Positions 1 through 11,900 of a stretch of 64,000 bases of DNA are shown in pieces. Under the pieces are notes generated by a model, which was given only the letters and a program-made list of their open reading frames with translations, searched no databases and was not told the origin of the DNA. Each line of letters starts with the position of its first letter. The first letter of the stretch is position 1. The position numbers and the translations under genes are program-made. Source of the stretch: Albugo candida (taxonomy: Eukaryota; Oomycota; Peronosporomycetes; Albuginales; Albuginaceae); contig CAJNAR010000156.1 in NCBI GenBank assembly GCA_905220665.1, forward strand, positions 310,001 to 374,000, in the 5' to 3' direction.

Positions 1-326
1 TTGGCTCAGCATATTATCGCTTTATGTCCTTATTTGAGCTTCAAGGGATTGATGACAATTGGAAAGCAAGGAGAAGGAGCTTCCGATTGTTTCGATGAAC
101 TTCAAAAGTGCCGCTCCATCCTTGCAGAGAAATTAGGCTTGGAGGAACAACAGCTTGAGCTGAGTATGGGAATGTCTTCAGACTTTGAGAAAGCGGTACG
201 CAGTTTGGCTTTAGACGTCTGAACAACATACTGATAGGATTTTTGCTTTAGATCGCACATGGAAGCACACTTATTCGAATAGGCTCCACAATTTTCGGTG
301 CGCGTATATATAAAAGCGAGCAGTGA
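1..326 (+). CDS. PLP homeostasis protein (PLPBP/YggS/PROSC family), 3' end
   Basis: Partial gene: the 5' part lies left of the window. Two exons are visible, 1-195 and 252-326, split by a 56-bp GT-AG intron (196-251). Exon 1 reads the family's C-terminal region (LMTIGKQGEGASDCF, then ELSMGMSSDFEKA). After splicing the frame continues IAHGSTLIRIGSTIFGAR, the conserved end of this TIM-barrel PLP-binding family, and stops at 324-326. Without the splice the frame would stop at 222 and lose that conserved tail, which supports the intron. Known family role: a non-catalytic PLP-binding protein that buffers pyridoxal phosphate in the cytosol or mitochondrion. It converges on the PIH1 gene with a gap of about 23 bp. 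Confidence 0.9.
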
Positions 327-349
327 TAATGTACGAGCACATTGACGCA

Positions 350-2474
350 TCACAGAATCTCGAATCCTAGCGGCGCTGCATCGAAATGAATCTCTCTATG
401 TTCCTTTGACTTGTTCCAATCACGAGCAGCTTGTATCGCTTCTTCTGATGTGACACCGAAATCATTAGAAACGTCCGGGGTTTCGTCCATATTGGCTGCT
501 GTTTCCGGGAAAGCTTTCTTCTCCACGAGCTCATCCAAATTCAGGTAAGTAATCTCGGGTTCTGTGGGATACATCTCCTGCCACTTCTTCCCCGCATTCG
601 CGGCATTCTGTTGTTTTTCCAGCATTTCTCGACGCTCTTTTTCCCGTCTTTCTCCGGCCTCTTGTTGGCGTGATTCACGTTCTCGCCGTCTTTGCTCTAA
701 AATGTGTAAAGACATCATATCACGACGATGGAATTTGTCTTCTGGAAGTTCTTCATCTTCGGTCACAGGATCGTTCATCTTTGTATCAGCGGACTTTGAC
801 CATTGTACTGTTGGAAAAGTGGATTGCAGTTCGGCTTTAATCTCTCGTTTCTTCAAGTGGAACAAGTCCAGCAGTGATTGATTGTCTGTATTTTGAGGAG
901 AAGTTTCATGTGAAGGAACCTCTTCGCCGTTGTGTGTTGGTGTCTCGAGGGCGTTGGCTAGTAGCCAGGGATTCGAGCCAGCATCTTTCCAATGAAAAGT
1001 GAGTCCGTGACAGAATGGCTTTAGAACAACTCACCAGGATTACGCGTGTCCCAGTCAGTGTCAATCGGCAGTCTGAGCGTCAGGCTTCTTCCATCTGGAC
1101 CGAGAATCGCTTTGGCTTGAGATACAACAATCGGGAACGGTAGGAAGCTCTCTACAAAGCGTTGTCAAGAAAATGAAACGTGGAGAATCATATTTCTGAC
1201 CGTAGACACGATGTTGTGGAAATTTCACCAGAATGTATTCCGCTTGCAGTTCTATCTTGATATTGTCTATCGAGCACTCTGGACATTCATGGTGGGATCG
1301 TATGTGAATGTGGAGTGTTTTATTTTTCATTGTGATGAGTTCTTCTTCCGTGAGTGCATTCCCTCCATCCGCTGCTGCAACACGATTGCATTCAAAGATG
1401 GATCCATTTTCATCCTCAACGTTTAGCGTGATCTCTGCCGAATACGATTGCTGAGTCGTCTTTATAGCAGTGATCGTTGGGCGAGTTTTGGATTGGTTGG
1501 AATCATCAACTTCCTCGATTTTCGGACTTTTTTGTTTGCGAATGTAATGCTTTGATGGAGGAAGCTCACCTCGATAGATCAGTCGCGGTAATTTGTATCG
1601 AGGATCTAGTTTACATTCGTACTTTCGAGACATGAGACAATTCGCTTCAATGCTGATAGGCGTGACTCACCTTTTTCTCAATGTACTCAATCGCAAGCTC
1701 ACAGACGAAATTACGAAATGTTCCAATTCGATCGCTTTTACAGTCGTGTACGACTTTGGAATTGACGGCTACATCATACGCAATCGAAGCGATCCCTTTA
1801 CGATCCTCCACTTGATGGGGAGGCCCTATGCTCAAAGGAACGTGAAGTCCCTACCGAGCTGTAATCAGTCTTAACGCCATTCAAGTAAAACAGAACACAC
1901 AAGTTGCTCAATCCCATCTGCATCGAGTTGTTTTTGCTCTGAGAAGCTCTGAATTTTCTCGGAATGACAAAAGTTGATAAAGACCTGTCCAAAGATGCCC
2001 ATCAGAATGCCTTCAGATCCGAAAAGTAGTGAGACCTTTTTCTTCGTATCGATATTTTGTGTCTTCATGACGAATCCCGGCTCGACTTGGATCAAGATCT
2101 GACGCAAAAGTATTGGAGTATTTACGTAATTTTATGACATTTCCTTACGCCTTCTTCATTTTCTCGTAAGCCGTCTTCTTTCATGACTTTGTGACCAGGA
2201 AATTGAGGTTCGAAAGATGAATTTCCCACATTGGCGTCTTGTTTTTCCTCTTTGAGCACTTGTAACAACGATCGTGGATCCCCCACTACTGTCGAGGTCG
2301 CTGGGGTTTTCGAGGGATTCGAAGAGGATTGCAATGTGGTTACAAGATCGCGGTACGCTGCTGGATCGGACTGTTGCAATTCGTCGAGATACTATACATT
2401 ATAGAGCTGATGGATGCGCTACGAAGCGATGGAAAGCTTCTTACGTCTGCAAATTGTTCGACTTCGGAATCCAT
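350..2474 (-). CDS. PIH1 and CS-domain protein (dynein-arm assembly / R2TP type)
   Basis: Spliced gene of eight exons, by my reading 2474-2445, 2391-2149, 2098-2036, 1984-1901, 1850-1671, 1621-1201, 1151-1035 and 984-350. The phases add up to 590 residues. The seven introns are 49-53 bp. The PIH1 signature runs through GFVMKTQ, KVFINFCHSEKIQ, VPLSIGPPHQVEDRKG and YDVAVNSKVV, then DPRYKLPRLIYRGE. A C-terminal CS-like beta-sandwich is suggested by AKAILGPDGRSLTLRLPI. The tail is charged and coiled-coil prone (RRRERESRQQEAGERREKERRE). Family role: HSP90 co-chaperones such as PIH1D1, PIH1D2 and DNAAF2/kintoun, used in R2TP or in axonemal dynein preassembly. The exact orthologue cannot be fixed from sequence alone. 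A dynein role would suit an organism with flagellated zoospores. Divergent from eIF5B. Confidence 0.8.
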
Positions 2475-2975
2475 TTGATGATATATAACTGTTAGCTTGC
2501 AGTTACAAGAGATACGAAAGACTTTTGCATTCGAGCGGCGGTCGATTATAATCGATTGCAAATAGCATCACTGCGTTGCCTATTTATAATCAATTTAACG
2601 AGTGAGCGGGTAGCGTGTGAATTCTCAGCTCTGAATTCTTCTGCGCAAGTGACGAAAATAGTTTGTTAAGTTCTTTAATTGTTGCATACTTTGAACACTT
2701 GCCAATTCAACAGTGCGGCAACGCTCGCTTTTGCAATGAAAAGCAAGTGCAACGCGAGGAATAATAGCCAGTGACACTCTAAAGCAGATGCAAACAAGGT
2801 ATTTAATCACTTCAACTGTGAACTCCGAACCAACGACGTCGTCGATCCAATTTATTCGTGCTATATGCATGCAGCACACTTAACATCCATAACGGAAATT
2901 CCTTCTCATAACTGATTTCGTACGAGTGGTTACCAAAATTTCAAAGGCGAAAAGCTGACGTGAATAAGTAAAAAG
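2475..2975. promoter_or_regulatory. Shared upstream region of PIH1 gene and eIF5B
   Basis: About 500 bp lie between the divergent starts of the PIH1 gene (2474, minus) and eIF5B (2976, plus). I see no coding frame with family features and no RNA gene. It must hold both promoters. There is no clear TATA box near either start. Confidence 0.5.
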
Positions 2976-5915
2976 ATGGCGCCCAAAAAAGGGAAGAAGA
3001 CGAAGAAAGCGGGCGGAAACGAAGCAAATAAAAACGATGCAATCGACAATGATCTTGATATGCTTTTGAGTGAGTTCAAACCTTCTCCAAACGTAGATAA
3101 AATCGTCGATGGAAACTCAGCAATTGAGACACATACTGAGGCGCCTAAATCACCTGAAGATACCAAAGATGAGACAGAAGCAGCAGCAGCAGCGTTCCTC
3201 AAATCAATGGGAGTCGACGCTCAAACTGCGAGCTCTGAGAAAAAGGATAAAAAGAAGAAAAAACCCAAGAAAAAAGCTGCAGTGAGTGAGGAAAATCCTC
3301 CAAAATCCAATGAGAAGAAGCCTCTATCGGCCGCTGCCAAACTGCTACTCGAACGACAAGAAGCCATTCGTGCTGAACAAGAACGAATCGAGAAAGAACG
3401 TCTCGAACAGGAGCGGATTCTCAGAGAGGAAGAAGAAAAGCGGCTCGAAGAAGAGCGTCGTATGGAAGAGATTAAACGGAAGAAACGCGAGGCGAAAGCT
3501 GCAAAAATTGAACGACAAAAGAAAGAAGGGACGTACATGACAAAAGCTCAGAAACAAAAGGCCGCAAAAGCACAAGCAGCATTGGAAGCAATGCAGCAAT
3601 CAAATAATTTGATTATTGGCAATAATGAAGAGAAGAGAAAAGTCGTTTATACAAATCGGAAAAAAGTCAAACCCGTTGCAGATCAAACAAAGCCCACTTT
3701 GGAATACGATGAAAATGTTCACGCGCAAAAAGAGACAGTATCAATGGCTGACGTAGAGTCTAAAGACGCCGAAGGTAGTCTCAATGAGACGGAGGCTCCA
3801 GATGCTTGGGATAATGAGGACTGGGAATCATCCGAGATAATCGCTTCTCTCGAAGACAAGCTCCAGTTGAATGAAAATGCGGATGAAAGCAAACGAACCG
3901 ACGACGAAGTGGAGGATTTATTACTTATTGAGCAGAGAAAAGAGCAAGAGCGTCTTCGGCTCCAAGGAATTGCGCTGATAAAGCGGCAACAGGAATTGAA
4001 GGACGAACAAGAACGTCAGGCTGAGGAAGAGAAGCTGCGATCAAAAGCACAACAAGAAGCTGATAGGAAGAAACGCGAAGCTGCAGAGCGGCGTCGGGTA
4101 AGGGAAGAGAAAGCTCTTGCCAATGTCTCAGCAGATGATTTGCGATCTCCAATTTGCTGTATCATGGGACACGTTGACACAGGCAAAACCAAGATTTTGG
4201 ATAACATTCGTCGGACCAAAGTACAGGATGGGGAAGCTGGTGGTATCACTCAACAGATTGGAGCGACATTTTTCCCTGTGGAAGCAATAAAACACCGTAC
4301 AGAACGCCTCACCAAAACAATGAAATTAGAATACAGGCTTCCCGGTCTGCTTGTCATCGATACTCCAGGTCACGAGTCGTTCACAAATTTGCGTTCTCGT
4401 GGTTCTTCTCTTTGTGATATCGCCATTTTAGTTGTGGATATCATGCATGGCCTTGAGCCTCAAACTCTGGAATCTCTTCGATTGTTGCGGCAAAAGAAAG
4501 CTCCTTTTATTGTGGCTTTGAACAAAATTGATCGGTGTTATGGCTGGAAGGTTATGGCCGACATGCCAATTCAAGAAGCGTTGAAGCATCAGAATGAACA
4601 CGTTATTCGCGAATTTGAAGACCGTACCAAAGACATCATCGTAGAGTTTGCAAAGCAAAAGCTCAATGCTGAAATCTACTGGAGAAACAAAGATCTGGCG
4701 CGCACTGTCTCGCTGATCCCTACCAGTGCTATATCTGGTGAAGGTATACCAGATCTATTGATGATGTTGACCAAATTGTCACAGGATCGAATGGCGAAAT
4801 CATTAGCGTATGTGGATATCTTACAATGTACCGTTCTTGAGGTCAAAGTGTTGGAAGGACTTGGGACCACGATCGATACAATCTTGGTGAATGGTAAACT
4901 AAATGAGGGCGATACTATTGTCGTATGTACTCTGGATGGGCCTGTTGTAACTCACATCCGATCACTACTGACTCCACATCCGATGAAAGAGATCCGCGTC
5001 AAAGGAGAATACGTGCATCACACCACCATGAAAGCTGCAATGGGCATCAAGATCTGCGCCAACGGTTTAGAGAAAGCAGTTGCCGGCACACAAATCCATG
5101 TGGTTGGTCCCGACGATGATGTCGAAGAGCTGAAGGATTCCGTGATGTCTGACTTAGCTGGTATTTTGGATTCTGTGAAAGCAACAAAGCGAGGTGTCAT
5201 GGTACAGGCATCAACACTTGGGGCTCTAGAAGCATTACTCGAATTCCTTCGAACTTGTGATCCTCCGATTCCAGTTGCGTGTGTGAATATCGGCCCAGTA
5301 CACAAAAAGGACGTAATGAGGGCATCTGTTCAATTGGAACACCAGCCCGAATACGCGACGATCTTGGCTTTCGACGTAAAGGTTCATCACGATGCCACAG
5401 AATTAGCCCAAGAACTAGGTGTCCGAATCTTCACAGCAGATATCATTTATCATCTCTTTGACCAATTTACGGCTTACATGGACAATTTTCGAAGTACCCG
5501 CCGCGAGGAAGTTGCCGATATTGCAGTGTTCCCATGCGTTCTCAAAATACTTCCAAACTGTGTGTTCAACAAGAAAGATCCCATCATTTTCGGCGTTGAC
5601 GTTGAAGAAGGAGTGTTGAAGATTGGAACTCCGCTTGTGGTCCCAAGTGAGGGAATGTTGTTCGTAGGTAAAGTAAGTTCAATCGAGAAAGAACACAAGG
5701 AAGTGGATCGCGCAAAGAAAGGAACGAGTGTGGCCGTACGAATTGAAAACGAAAGCAATGTGACATACGGTCGGCACTTTGATCATAAACATCGATTAAT
5801 TTCTCGGTTGACGAGACAAAGTATCGACGCGCTCAAGGAAAACTTTCGTGAAGATTTGGCCAAAGAAGACTGGCAATTGGTCATAAAGCTGAAGAAAGTA
5901 TTTGATATCATTTAG
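2976..5915 (+). CDS. Translation initiation factor eIF5B (IF2 family GTPase)
   Basis: Single exon, 979 residues. The N-terminal 390 or so residues are low-complexity and highly charged, with Lys/Glu/Arg-rich coiled-coil stretches, as in eukaryotic eIF5B. The GTPase domain begins near residue 394: G1 GHVDTGKTK, the switch region GGITQQIGA, G3 DTPGHESF and G4 NKID. It is followed by the IF2-type beta barrels and the C-terminal domain (RRGVMVQASTLGALEALLEFL, VHHDATELAQELGVRIF). The start at 2976 is followed by MAPKKGKKTKKAGG, a usual eIF5B N-terminus. Role: ribosomal subunit joining after start-codon recognition, hydrolysing GTP at the last step. The length is a little short of human and close to fungal forms. 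The G motifs look intact. Confidence 0.97.
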   Translation: MAPKKGKKTKKAGGNEANKNDAIDNDLDMLLSEFKPSPNVDKIVDGNSAIETHTEAPKSPEDTKDETEAAAAAFLKSMGVDAQTASSEKKDKKKKKPKKKAAVSEENPPKSNEKKPLSAAAKLLLERQEAIRAEQERIEKERLEQERILREEEEKRLEEERRMEEIKRKKREAKAAKIERQKKEGTYMTKAQKQKAAKAQAALEAMQQSNNLIIGNNEEKRKVVYTNRKKVKPVADQTKPTLEYDENVHAQKETVSMADVESKDAEGSLNETEAPDAWDNEDWESSEIIASLEDKLQLNENADESKRTDDEVEDLLLIEQRKEQERLRLQGIALIKRQQELKDEQERQAEEEKLRSKAQQEADRKKREAAERRRVREEKALANVSADDLRSPICCIMGHVDTGKTKILDNIRRTKVQDGEAGGITQQIGATFFPVEAIKHRTERLTKTMKLEYRLPGLLVIDTPGHESFTNLRSRGSSLCDIAILVVDIMHGLEPQTLESLRLLRQKKAPFIVALNKIDRCYGWKVMADMPIQEALKHQNEHVIREFEDRTKDIIVEFAKQKLNAEIYWRNKDLARTVSLIPTSAISGEGIPDLLMMLTKLSQDRMAKSLAYVDILQCTVLEVKVLEGLGTTIDTILVNGKLNEGDTIVVCTLDGPVVTHIRSLLTPHPMKEIRVKGEYVHHTTMKAAMGIKICANGLEKAVAGTQIHVVGPDDDVEELKDSVMSDLAGILDSVKATKRGVMVQASTLGALEALLEFLRTCDPPIPVACVNIGPVHKKDVMRASVQLEHQPEYATILAFDVKVHHDATELAQELGVRIFTADIIYHLFDQFTAYMDNFRSTRREEVADIAVFPCVLKILPNCVFNKKDPIIFGVDVEEGVLKIGTPLVVPSEGMLFVGKVSSIEKEHKEVDRAKKGTSVAVRIENESNVTYGRHFDHKHRLISRLTRQSIDALKENFREDLAKEDWQLVIKLKKVFDII

Positions 5916-7064
5916 AAAGTAATAAGTAAGTGTCGAATATTTCGAAAGCGAATGATTGCATTTCATTCTGCATATGGCTATTTCCAGCGTCGATTCGAAT
6001 AATTTTGCTTCCTAATGAAGCGACGTGATTTGTCCTCGACACAACATACATGAGACGGAAAGGCGCAAGTCTACAGGTCTTCGATTTGGAGGATTATTTT
6101 ATACAGGACATGATTGCGTGAAAAGCTGTGAGAAGCATCGAATCGAAGGGTACGTGCGTCTGATTCATGGGACATAAGAGACATGATTGTGACGTGTTTC
6201 CGCCATCATAATCGCCCATTGTCTTGCAAAAGACAAGTCTGTATAATGTTACAAATTTATAGAGTGAACGAGTATCAGAAAGTGACTTTGTGTGCAAAAT
6301 TCTATTTGAGCATGCAGAACGGGAGACTTGTATACTGAACTCTTTGCTGTTACGTGTACTGTACCGTTGCAATCAGATGTGCTTCTATACAGTACGATCA
6401 AAGATCGTGACATTGTATGTGCGACGGAGAATCTTGTCTGTAATTATAATGGGACTCTGAATGCAGTGCGTAAAGAATGGCCAATGCCCCCAATGTATTA
6501 ACGTATATTGTGTGATGCGCATAGTCCTGCAAAGCGGTGGAAATGTACCCGCAACAAGTAGTATATGGGAAAAAAGAAAACTTTATAAGGGATAGATGAG
6601 CGTTCAATTGAGCCACCCATACGGTAGGCAGATAATCGTAATCACATCAGCTGTAATTGTGGTTGCGTTGGTCAGGAAGGGTGTGACTTTATCAAGGTAT
6701 ACATAAAGGGATAGAGAGCTGATACACAAGCATAGAGAAATCTTACTGACACATTCGACAGGGAGATGCTAGTTGGAGTGATTGAGTAATCAGGTTAATA
6801 ATCTTCCAATTCTGCCTTATGACAAGCAACACACTTCATTTTGAATTTAGAACGCGTTGTCACTCCGTCAAGAATCTATCGGATATCTCAGACAGTAGTA
6901 CATAATCCTACAAATCTAGTAGCGCTCCTGATATTGCGATTTTCTAGCGGGTAATCTTTCCCTAGTGGTATTCTGTTTACGCTTTGGTGGTACTTGGCAT
7001 TCCATTGTGCCTTCGACCCTTGTTTGTCAACTGCAATCCACTCAATTTAGCTCAGGTCGTAGCC
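5916..7064. other. Intergenic region with no recognisable gene
   Basis: About 1.15 kb between eIF5B and the HSF gene. Short open frames occur on both strands but none has recognisable domains or consistent splice structure. It presumably carries the eIF5B 3' end and the HSF promoter and 5' leader. A longer HSF frame opens at 6984, so part of this stretch may be leader or N-terminal coding. Confidence 0.5.
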
Positions 7065-8111
7065 ATGCATCCCATGTCGAACTCGAGCTCCCCATTTCAT
7101 ACCCTTGTGCTGGGTCCTTCGGAGAATACGCCAAAGAAGACCGCTCCGATGATCGTTACAAGAATACCCAAATTTCTTCGAAGTCTGTATGACATATTAC
7201 ACGCTGAGGATCGAAATATCATCACATGGTCTGTGGATGGAAAATATTTCGAGATTTTTGACATCAAACGTCTTGAAAATGAAGTTTTACCGAAATACTT
7301 CAAACACAGCAAATTTGCGAGCTTTCAACGTCAACTCAATAACTTTGGATTCCGCAAATGGACGAAAACACAATCCAGTGTTTGTACATTCAGTCATCGA
7401 TTCTATGTACAGCAACACCCAGACGATTTGATGGAGCTACTGATGAGAAATATAGAATCGATTGCGATTAAACGACGGCGTAGAGCATTCAAGGGGTCAA
7501 GAGCTTGTTACGAATCACCAGATTCTTCTGATCAGCGCAAAAGAAAATCGTATATGTGCTCAGAATTCATGGAGCAGCATTTTGAAGACTCGAAGAGCGG
7601 TATTTTATCGGGTGTAAAATCTGTCCCGGAAACCTCCCAGTTTTATCACGAACACTCCGAACAGACATCTATGCCCATATTATGCTCAGCACCGAATCAT
7701 TCCGATGTACGAGTGCATCAGTCGTGGAATTTGATGCCTCTGGAATTGATGAAAAATGAGCATTCGGAGACTGTCTCAGTTGGACATGACTCACCAACAA
7801 CAATTTGTGAAGGAGCTGAATTCATCGATATATATCCACCAGAGCTGCTCGATGAGATTTTACAATCAGCGGCTGACTTTATGGAGGACAATAACAGCAG
7901 CAATCTTCGGACATACTGCTTCAATCAGCAACATGAGAATTTGGTGCCATTGCATCCAACATGCCCATCCTCAATTCCCATGGCGTGGAACCACGAATCA
8001 ATAAATTTTGGTACGTCGTACAAATCCAGAGCTTCATATCTCTACCCAAGACCCATCTGCGGCTTCAGTCTACATGACATTGCTGTCGAATGCGATACGA
8101 TCACAAGTTAA
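7065..8111 (+). CDS. Heat-shock-factor-type transcription factor (HSF DNA-binding domain)
   Basis: Intronless, 348 residues from the ATG at 7065 (MHPMSNSSSPFH). An upstream in-frame ATG at 6984 would add 27 residues that look like leader, so I prefer 7065. The HSF domain spans roughly residues 30-130: IPKFLRSLYDIL, ITWSVDGKYFEIFD, LPKYFKHSKFASFQRQLN, NFGFRKW and FSHRFY, which is the winged helix with recognition helix SFQRQLN. The next stretch is basic (AIKRRRRAFKGSR) and could be a nuclear localisation signal. A clear HR-A/B leucine-zipper trimerisation region is not evident, so it may not be a classical trimeric HSF. Oomycetes carry expanded HSF families. Target genes cannot be inferred. 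Confidence 0.93.
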   Translation: MHPMSNSSSPFHTLVLGPSENTPKKTAPMIVTRIPKFLRSLYDILHAEDRNIITWSVDGKYFEIFDIKRLENEVLPKYFKHSKFASFQRQLNNFGFRKWTKTQSSVCTFSHRFYVQQHPDDLMELLMRNIESIAIKRRRRAFKGSRACYESPDSSDQRKRKSYMCSEFMEQHFEDSKSGILSGVKSVPETSQFYHEHSEQTSMPILCSAPNHSDVRVHQSWNLMPLELMKNEHSETVSVGHDSPTTICEGAEFIDIYPPELLDEILQSAADFMEDNNSSNLRTYCFNQQHENLVPLHPTCPSSIPMAWNHESINFGTSYKSRASYLYPRPICGFSLHDIAVECDTITS

Positions 8112-8969
8112 TTGATGCTCTAGCAATTGCATTTGCTTGTATCCGTATTAAAATACAACATTTAAGGCTAATGAAAACTAATTTCAAAATTTACATCGAT
8201 ACTTCTGGTGCTTTTAGGGAAAATGTTGTTGCGTTATTCGTAGTCCTTTCAGGTCGTTTGATCGGAATTTCATTAGAAGAGCAGCAGATTCGTCTTTGCT
8301 CGTGTGGTATCATCGAACGGCTTTCTATCAGATCGACTGGATCAAAAGTCTGGGTCTGAATAGAGTCTTTGAAGAACTGCATGCGATTTCGAATCGAAAA
8401 AGCTGGAAGTCTTATGAATGAATCGATCGTTTTCACGTGTGGTCAATCGCGGTCAAGAGCTGATATTGCGCCTGTATGCTTCCATGATTGTGTCATTCAG
8501 ACAATTTGTTGCTTACAATCGTGTGATTGAGTTTTAAAGACGTACGAATCATATGCGCCACTGCAATGTTCCGGCGTGCAAGAACTAAGAGCGATATTCG
8601 AAGAGCTCAGCGTCTGCGAATATGAGACTTTCCTTATGATAATGTTCTTCTGTGCCTCATATTGTCATTTAATTCCTCTAATCAGCTCAATTCGATCCAT
8701 TTTGTCAAGTCTTTTGCTGGCAACATCCGTGCGATCCTTTTACCGTCTTCGCCTCGCTTGACATCGCATCCTTCATGTCTAAATCTCGTCTGTTGCTATA
8801 TATCCATCATTAATCTACATTTCTACCTCGCAAGGGCTATCGCACGCATCTCCCTCCTCCACACACGTCCATTTCTTCGACGTATACGAGCAACACACCA
8901 TTAGTATAATGCATCCTGCAACTGGCTTACGCACCGTGTATAGTATACCATCCGTATACACCATCCAGT
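8112..8969. other. Intergenic region with no recognisable gene
   Basis: About 860 bp between the HSF stop and the RAD50 start. The short frames here (for example 8090-8359 and 8576-8904) lack family features. I see no RNA gene and no transposon remnant. It should contain the RAD50 promoter. Confidence 0.5.
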
Positions 8970-11900
8970 ATGTCGAGCATCGAAAAGCTTTCTATCCGCG
9001 GTATTCGCAGCTTCAGCCCAAATCGTGAGGAACTGATCGAATTCTTCCATCCTCTGACTGTAATTCTCGGTGACAATGGCTGTGGCAAAACGACAATCAT
9101 TGAGTGCCTCAAAATTGCATGCACAGGCACCTTACCTCCGGGCGCCCGAAATGGCCAAAGCTTTATTCACGATCCCAAAATTGCAGGGACGACAGAAGTA
9201 AAAGCGAGGTATTGATCGCTTTCCTTCATTTTCCTTCATTTCATTCCAATTTGGTAGCATTCGACTGCGCTTTCGCAATTGCGCCAATAAGCCGATGGTG
9301 GTGCAGCGTACCTTTCAATTACAGCAGTCTCGAAATTGTGTCCGATTCAAAGCCATGGACGGAGTCATTCGGGCAATCAATGAGCATGGAGAGAAAGTCA
9401 GCATGAGCCAAAAATGCGGTGAATTAGATCGCCATTTACCCGAAATGTTTGGCGTTAGTAAAGTCATATTGGAGAGCGTCATATTTTGTCATCAGGAAGA
9501 GTCCAGTTGGCCTCTCCAGGAAGGAGCCGTGCTGAAGAAGCGTTTTGATGATATATTTGAAGCTGCTCAGTACACAAAAGCTTTGGAATCTATTCGAAAA
9601 CTCCGTAAAAGTCGCATGCAAAACAGCAAGGAATTTCAGACTGATTTAAAGGTACTTCATTATAAAGTGAAGGCCGCCGGGTCGATTCAGGAACAGCTCA
9701 AGTCGGTGGAAGAAAAACTGAAAGAAATCGAGCAAGAACAGACGGTATATATGCAGAAAAGTAAAGTGTTAGAGAGTGAGATACAATCTCTCCAACAAAA
9801 TTTGAAGCAGCATCAGGCTCTGGAAACAGAGCAACAGGAGCTCACAAGCAATATTGAGAAGAATCGTAATGATTTGGAGAGAGCTTCTTCGAAATTGGGT
9901 GAAGAATTGATGAAAGAGACTGAAGAAGAACTGATCGATTTGATTGAAAATCACGAGATGAAAATCGATCAACAACAGCGGGCTTTTACGACATTAAAGA
10001 AGGAAGTAGCGATACATTTAGAGAAGAAAGGAAGCATGGAGCGTGAGTTCACGAGACTATGTCAACTTCGAGGGAATATTGAAGCCAAGGTTGAGGAAGA
10101 CGCGAAGCAGTTCGAGTCGACATTGCTATTTACGAAAAAAGTATGCTCGAAATACTCGCTAAAGCATTCGACTCGCACGGGATCACTGGGGTCTCCAAGT
10201 CTTTCGGATCTAAGTGATACTGGCAAGGCTTTACAGGCTATGTACACAAGTAAGCGTGAGAATCTTGCAAGTATCGAAAATGAGCATCGAAGCGCTGAAG
10301 ATCAGATTACTAATTCCCTGAGTACTATCCAGTCCAAGCTGTTACACACCCAAGAGCAGCTCGAGGAAATGGAAAGGCAGAAACTCGCTATTAACGATGA
10401 AAAGCGGCAACTTGAGGAGAAGCTCTTCCAGTCGAGTAGCTCACGAAGCTGTATGGCCCGCGATTTACATTCTCTGGAGCACCAATTGAAAGCCAGTGAA
10501 GAGCGTTTGGAGACGTTTAAAAAGGCAAATGATCTTCGAACAATCAAAAACGAGATACAAAGCAGTAACAATCGTATCAATACGCTCCATTTCGAGGTCG
10601 ATCAGCTCGACGAGCAAATCAAAATCCTTCGCTTGCACGAGCGCGATCATATCGCTTTAGAAGCCAAACAATTGGAATACGAAGCGAAACGAAAAGAATT
10701 AGAGGCGAAATTGATTGACAATGCGACCGCAATTCGACCGTATGTGTCGATGAATCGATTACAGGCTTTCGATTTGACCTCGTTGCAAAGTGGAATTGAA
10801 AAGTGCGATCAAGAGATTCTCGTGCGGAAGAAAAGAACAGAGGTCGTTAAAACACGCCTTAGCGACTTGGAAAAGACTCTGCAGGAATCCGAAGCTTCTT
10901 ACAAGTATTTGGAGCAATTGATTGCTTCCCAACAATCGGAAAAGAGAGTCTTAGCGCAAGGATCTATGAGCGCTATGACCGATATCCTGAACGACCTCAA
11001 TGTGACCTCAGACATGGAGAATCTCGATACGCTTCTAAACGAACTGGAGAGAAAGTATTTTGAAGCAAAGGAAAAGTCGATACGCAGCAAGAACACAGTA
11101 TCGTTTCTCAAGACATTCAAAGCCAAAGGAGAAAAGGAACACGCGTGTCCGTTATGTCAAAGGAGTATGAATGCCCAAGAAGAAGCGAAATTCGTCAAGT
11201 TTCTACGTGAGAAAACACAAGAGGACAAAATAAATGGCAAAATTCTCCGTGCGGAGACTGAGGAGGAAGAAGCATTCAATCAATGGAAATCAATAAAAGC
11301 GAATACGAGCGACTGGAACGAATGGAAGCGATTACATGATTCGATCTCATCAAAGATCCGCCAACTGGATGAGCTGTACGACTCCAAACAAAGCCTGAGC
11401 ACAGAATTGGAAATCATTCGATCGGATTTTGACGTATTACAGCGAGAAAGCGAACAATTGGAAAGACATCGACGTTTTCTCGGCCAAGTACAAGAGCTCT
11501 TGGAGGATCTCTCTCACTTGAGCGAGCGGAATACGAGCGATGAAAATCGATTGACAGCGGCTGAGCGGCAAGTGGTAGGAGCTGAAGTTGGCTCCTTGGA
11601 TCAGGTTCATACGCTCAGGGACACAAAACAAGCCGAAATTCAGGAGATCCATCGACATTTACAATCCAAGCAGAACCATCTACAGAGTGTTCAGGAGATG
11701 CTGGAGCAGCTTCAGAATGATTTCCATGCGCAGCGGCAGCGCAAATTGAGCATGGAGCAGCAACGGGTCGAGTATGAGGCAGCACAAAACAAACAACGAA
11801 CGCTTCAAAATGGCGAGAAAACGCTCTGCGACACAATTGATCTATTGAAGGCGCAAGAGCCGAAATTAGTTCGGCAAGTAAGAGACAAAGAGAAAGAGCG

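Noticed and set aside
3221..3599. Minus-strand open frames inside eIF5B
   Set aside because: They are antisense shadows of the Lys/Glu-rich coding sequence, rich in Ser/Phe/Leu, and have no family features.
6094..6616. Minus-strand small genes between eIF5B and HSF
   Set aside because: Two short frames of 92 and 72 codons without domains, splice sites or conserved features.
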